64,000 bases of DNA from Sipunculus nudus (Eukaryota; Annelida; Sipuncula; Golfingiida; Sipunculidae), in the NCBI GenBank assembly GCA_026874595.1, contig CM049317.1, positions 29,079,401-29,143,400 of the forward strand, given 5' to 3'. Shown here piece by piece: positions 58,977-64,000 of the stretch. The notes beneath the pieces are model-generated. The model saw only the letters and a list, made by a program, of their open reading frames with translations, searched no databases and was not told the DNA's origin. A program made the translations under genes and the position numbers. Position 1 is the first letter of the stretch. Each line of letters begins with the position of its first letter.

Positions 58977-59311
58977 AGGTCATATCACACTCAGAGTGGA
59001 AGTGTAATATGATTTATAAGTTAAAAAGGGTATCCTCGGTCTAGACCAAGGCCTATATCAATCCATGCATGTTTCTTTCATATACGAAGAAACGATAGTT
59101 ATTCTTATGTTTAAAATTCATTAAAAAAGTAGTTAAACTGAGGCTGTTAAATGTTTTAATGATAATAAAGAAATTTTAAATATATATCAAGCCAGGCGAG
59201 GTCCTGATGTTTGAATAACTAGGATGTAAGGTGCAGCAAATGTCTTGATTAAAAGAAAGAACGATCTTTTATTGTCCCAATTTTAAAAGGTAGGATGCAG
59301 TTATAAATATA

Positions 59312-59636
59312 TTCGAGATATAGGTAAAGGTATAGGTAGAGTCTGCTGGGCTTTTACACCAGAACCTAATGGCTCATCAGGCCGGAGCTTATCCCGGTTT
59401 CCGTATAGCGTGAACCGACTAAGAAGTTAAACTCCTCCTGGATGGGACGCTTGTCCATCGCAGGTTACCTTCCCAGTATTTACTGGTACCCATTTCTACT
59501 GCTGGGTGGACAGAGGCACGCTTGCGGTTTGGACCTTGCCTAAGGGTCTTGGCACGGTGTGGGTCTGACCGGGATTCGAACTCACGACCTCTCGATCATG
59601 AGCCCGGCACCTTAACCATTACACCTCCGCACCCAC
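59312..59636 (-). mobile_element. tRNA-derived SINE with conserved central domain
   Basis: On the minus strand a head with GGTGTAATGGTTAAGGTGC (A-box-like, 59625-59607) and GAGTTCGAATCCCGG (B box, 59583-59569) leads into a body with CTGGGTACCAGTAAA-like sequence, GCGATGGACAAGCGTCCCAT and GGAAACCGGGATAAGCTCCG. It ends in a simple tail of ACCTATACC-type units at about 59330-59312. The GATGGAC-GCGTCCCATCC block recalls a conserved domain known from several animal SINEs; that link is from memory and not checked. Confidence 0.75.
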
Positions 59637-60474
59637 ATTCCACAATTCCATATATACCTTGTTTATATTCCTGTCTTCAAGACCACGTGTTATAATGTAG
59701 GTATGGTGTCACACTCAGTTATGTGTTTATGTGATGCTGATTCATATAGTTAAGATTTATAATGGTCCGTGATTCTATATAGAAATAAAAACTGGCATTC
59801 ATTGTCACTGAGGCGTAAATATGAAGTTTACGTCACGGTCGAGCGCCCAGCACCTCGGCCCATCCAGTGTCTAGTGTGTTCCCAGAAATTTTTGGTCTAA
59901 GAAACGTATGGTCTAAGTATTTAGCTCAGTGGATGCAAAAATGTCGGAGGCATTTTACATGGAATGCCGATTTCTGGTTTCATAAGGTTTTACACGTTTT
60001 CTATCCGCTACACTCAAGGTTTTCCTCTATGATGTGTTTACCCAGTTTAGTTTATTATACAATACCTTTTACAGATCATAAATCAAACTCACTCTAAACT
60101 TCTGAATTTTGTTTTATATTCCAATACAAAGTAGAGATTGTGCACGTTTTAAACAGTTACCTGACAGGTTATATTTTATCAAATGGACCACAGATGTCGC
60201 CACCTATTAAGCTTCAATAAACAACATCACTGCTTCAAATTTCTTCCCTACGTGTTCAACATGTTTTCATACATGTTAATTTCCTCGAGGAACAAAATAA
60301 AAAGAAGACTGAATCAAGACTAACGTCCAGTACGTGCATGTGTTTCTTGTATTACAAATTAATTGTAACAATAAATGAACCTTGAATAATGTTTTAACCA
60401 GGAAATATGACATACTTTGATACATAAGACCTATATCCCTTGACGATTGAATGAATCAAAATACTAATGTCCTC

Positions 60475-60700
60475 CAGGGGCCTTTATAGTGGAGGGGTAA
60501 AATGGTCGGCTCTCTCCACTGCCTACCCGTATTCGGTCCCAGGCCTGGCTATGAGAACGAGTCGTGGTGGCCAGTCCAAGGCCGGTGGGTTTTCTCCAAT
60601 ACTACTTCAGCCAGACCCCAAAATTTGGATCATTGGTACTTATATGGTGCCAAATTTTCACCATGTGTGCTCGATAGGTATACATTTGTAGGTAATAAAA
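60475..60700 (+). mobile_element. SINE-like fragment with tRNA-type head, copy 2
   Basis: GTGGAGGGGTAAAATGGTC (A-box-like) and CCCGTATTCGGTCCCAG (decayed B box) are followed by GGCTATGAGAACGAGTCG, GCCAGTCCAAG and CCGGTGGGTTTTCTCC, in the same order as at 26627-26765. The part after 60610 has no match in the window. Confidence 0.6.
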
Positions 60701-61104
60701 ATGCCTGTTAGCAGTATATAAGACGTAGCTTTCAGTGAATAAATGGATGTCTTATGTCGGATGACGTATATATTTTTTATATTTCAATGACTCGACTTTA
60801 GCGTGGTTATAAGGCCCATACTACTTAATATGCAAAACGTATCAAGTCAAATATTGTCTCAAATGATAGCTTCAATCATCCGCTTTAGTATGACATGCCA
60901 TTTATGACCCCTTGGTATATACTGCTTAAGTAACACATTCTTATAGTTACACCCACCCCTAGGAAAAACGACAAAGGAATGGTTATATAAATTTACTGTA
61001 TACAACTTTATATGCCAAACTTATATCCAGCAAAGTAATATTTTCATTAAGGTATCATTTATGATCAATAGGTGTATGCAACTACAGTTATACTTTCTTA
61101 TGCC

Positions 61105-61225
61105 CTCACACGGACAGATCCAGGATTTAAGAAAGGAGGGGTCCACGCCAGGAATAATGGCAAAATCTAGAAAAAAGGTCCCTAGGTCCGGAAAAGAGGG
61201 GAGGGGGTTCCAGGACTGGTTTTTG
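61105..61225 (+). repeat. dispersed GCAGATCCAGAATTT repeat, copy 2
   Basis: ACAGATCCAGGATTTAAGAA, GGAGGGGTCCACGCC and GAGGGGGTTCCAGGAC match the block at 18985-19205. The neighbouring purine-rich part is shorter. Confidence 0.5.
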
Positions 61226-63170
61226 TTTGTAAGCTATAGGTTGTCCTTACTTGTGCAAGCAAAATAATATAACTCCTGTATAATTTTTCTCTTTGTATAA
61301 TTTTTCTCTTTACTTTATTTTACTTTTGCTGATCACAAGTGTTTACAAGTATTCAAAATATTATGAAAAGTACCAAGCATATTGATCACATGACTGGTAT
61401 GTCAGCATTAGTTGCAAGTATCGCCACTTATGCTGACCTGAGTCAATATGATCTTTTTCAGTTCTTCCTACTCAAATCAGGAAATAATAAAAAAAATAGC
61501 TATATGTGAGGGATAGCGTTACCATAGCGTAGTTACGCTTATTTTCGCTTAGTGTTGTATTTGATATTTGATTTTACCTACAACATGTAATGTGCTTTAC
61601 ATTGATTATGTGACTTTTACGAGTATATATAAACTACAGAAGGCACCATTTATGTTTGCCTTTCTTCTGTGAGCAAAAGCGGTACATTTTTAGGTGTGTT
61701 TTTTCTGAAGGATAAGAAAATTTAATTTTTAGGCCTATGTAGCTGACCGCTTATGATGGACTAGAGCTGAGATGGTATTTCTTTGTTTCACTCTCCATTG
61801 TTCCATCATTATTCGCGATTATAAACAATGCAAAAAGATAATGTAAGACTTTTAAGTTTCTTTTGTGAATGACAGACTACAATTATCAGTGTGATATATA
61901 CCAAGGCACAACTAGTAATCGCTTGACCTGGGATGTTCAGAAATTGTGTAAACAGGTTCTCTTTAACTCTCCTGAGTAGATAAGAATTAGATCACTGACC
62001 AATATAGATTCAGCTGAGCGTTATGACCAGTGGGACACTTGGTAAAGTTAAACATTTAAAATCAACGGAAGAAGTAACAGATTATAATGGATTAAACATA
62101 GAAAATTTGTTTGCTTATGTAAAGTTTCACTGTTCAGGGTGAATGTTCGCTGTGTGATAAAGACTCTTTAAAGAATTGTTTGTTACATTGATTATTTCAC
62201 AATTAGGCCCTTCTGTATTTTGAACTTTCAAATTCAAAAATAAAACTATCTGAGTAATATTCAATGTTAGGTTTTAAGGGAAAATAAGCAATATCAGTTT
62301 ATAAGATCATAATCATATAAATATGCAATCGCTTTCTGACAGAAAAACATCAGATCTGCGAGTTCTTTTTACATGGTTGGAAAGAATATATCGAGTAGAT
62401 TATGAAAATCATTGCGTCATTGTTATTTTGGTTAATCACCGGCGCTTTTATAAGTCTATTATATTTTTTAGTTATTTCAAGTCCCGCTACCTTGCCAAAG
62501 AAGTCATAAGAAAGTTAGCACTTGCAAGGAATTAAAATAGAAATCACCAGAAGAATGACTAATCAGTTATTTTCATATTTATTATCATGTATGTTTCTAG
62601 TGAAACGTTTAAATAAAAGAAAATATTATGAAACAAAACATTTAGAATATGTATCTACATCTTGTGATCTAACAGTTACAATTATATCCTAATCAGCAAG
62701 AGATAATATATACTTTTAAGGGCAAAACCATAAACCCCATTGATATTATAATTGTTAAGCCAGTACAACAGTCAGTGAATATCATGATCTCCCTTAAACC
62801 TGGGGAATGACAGGGCCACATTTTGCTCCGACCTTTAAGTGAAAAATTGCATTTTAAAGATTAAAATAAAAGAATCTTAATGGTACTCTATGGTGCAAGT
62901 ACATAGACCAAGGCGAACCATGTATGCCTTCCAATCCGGAAAAGTTAGTTAATACTGGACTGCTAAGGTTTCGTTTGAGACCTAATCCCTGAACTCCTTA
63001 GTCAAAGCAGGTTAGAATTAAATTAGATTTGTTCAACAACTGATTTTATTAATTTGGGCTTATCACTAGCATTTACTAGACTTTGTCTTAACATCAAACC
63101 GGAACACCATCTGAGCCATGGAGAGTGCCGCGATTAGCTTATATAACTACATGTATTTGTACAATCCACG
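61226..63170. other. intergenic, nothing recognised
   Basis: Mixed AT-rich DNA. The 70-codon frame at 62323-62535 has no splice context or recognised domain. A short duplication, TATAATTTTTCTCTTTGTATAATTTTTCTCTTT, lies at about 61280-61312. Confidence 0.4.
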
Positions 63171-63171
63171 T

Positions 63172-63238
<67 letters not shown>
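63171..63238. repeat. (TA)n microsatellite
   Basis: About 31 TA units. Confidence 0.95.
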
Positions 63239-63243
<5 letters not shown>

Positions 63244-63293
63244 CCTAAGTAGGTTCAATTGCTTGCAGTATAGTGCTCGATAAAAATAGGTAT

Positions 63294-63295
63294 AT

Positions 63296-63347
<52 letters not shown>

Positions 63348-63350
63348 TTA
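63294..63350. repeat. (GATA)n microsatellite
   Basis: About 13 GATA units, the last one changed to GTTA. Confidence 0.95.
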
Positions 63351-63554
63351 GATAAACGTTTGATAATGAAAACACAGGAACACGTATGATCACGAATATG
63401 TTAAAACTACTTGAATTACTGGGTACATATTTAAGTTACCCAGAAAGATTCACTTTCACTTTTGCTTCATGTAATCTTTATAAATAAGTACGATTGTTGT
63501 TGCCAAGCGCACTCTTTGTACTAATCCGTTTTCATTTTGAATAAGGCAGTAATC

Positions 63555-63640
63555 CCCCGCTTGACAACCACCAACGGTAAGACGACCACCTCATGACGGC
63601 GACCGGTCTAGCATTCGGCAGTTATAGTTTTCCAAATAAA
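63555..63640. repeat. GACCACCTC-type repeat fragment
   Basis: TTGACAACCACCAACGGTAA and GACGACCACCTCATGACGGC resemble the element at 6355-6540. A short diverged fragment. The remaining sequence to the end of the window shows nothing recognised. Confidence 0.35.
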
Positions 63641-64000
63641 ATATCTATGTTTAACTATCTTTGCAACAAAAAATAGGAAAGGAGAGACAACCCGTATGTT
63701 AACTTATATTGAAAGTAATTTCTTTCCTTCTAAAGGTGGAACAAACAGTTAATCAAGTTATGGTGACAGACCATAAGTCAGTTTATCCTAGTATTTGGTA
63801 GTATTTTTGAAAATATGCCAGTGTCCATAATACTTAAATAATTTAATTTGTGTTACACAGTCGATTAGAGTTGCTCAGATTAGTTGGGCCAGAGTGGTGC
63901 ACTGGAGGATTATATGCGTCTCTTTTCTCATAATTATAGCTTAAACATTGTAGTGACCTTTGACCTTCGTTTTAATTATCAAGGTAAGACCATGAAAAGC

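Overview
This window is animal nuclear DNA, most likely from a mollusc and probably a bivalve. The evidence is genes split into short exons with GT-AG introns, AT-rich intergenic DNA full of (TA)n tracts, tRNA-derived SINEs, a Tx1/L1-type LINE, solo LTRs and MITEs, and secreted lectin-type genes of the kind molluscs have in large numbers. There are no bacterial operons, no CRISPR array and no complete tRNA or rRNA gene. The species cannot be fixed from the sequence alone.

Left third (about 4.8-32 kb): a cluster of four paralogous genes for small secreted cysteine-rich proteins, in the order A(+) 4794-9908, B(-) 13074-15336, C(-) 19628-22581 and D(+) 29355-31959. Each has a signal-peptide exon ending in phase 2, a CxC exon ending in phase 0, and a C-terminal part ending in a CC pair plus a last Cys. 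All four mature proteins keep the same ten cysteines, with the fixed core C-x7-C-x3-C. A and D split the C-terminal part over two exons; B and C have it in one. I do not recognise this family. Gene models were built by hand from splice sites, reading phase and mutual similarity.

Middle (about 32-44 kb): AT-rich, gene-poor DNA with a decayed non-LTR retrotransposon (36.5-40.5 kb; APE endonuclease, reverse transcriptase with YADD, C-terminal zinc-binding region, A tail) broken by several frameshifts.

Right third: a C-type lectin gene on the minus strand (44048-46325; signal peptide, tryptophan-rich TSP1-like segment, C-type lectin domain with EPN and WND motifs) and a four-exon gene for a single-pass type I membrane protein on the plus strand (54726-58887; 323 aa, glycosylated Cys-containing ectodomain, one membrane helix, cytoplasmic tail with two tyrosine motifs). 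I do not recognise the receptor's ectodomain. Two weak exons at 48.5-49.3 kb may belong to a second membrane protein.

The rest is mostly repeats: two solo LTRs with intact 4-bp target duplications, two copies of a Harbinger-like MITE with GGCC ends, another MITE inside a receptor intron, SINE-like copies with pol III boxes, a 33-bp minisatellite of about 23 units, a 22-bp minisatellite, many (TA)n tracts and several long G/C homopolymers. The best candidates for something undescribed are the ten-cysteine gene cluster and the orphan receptor.
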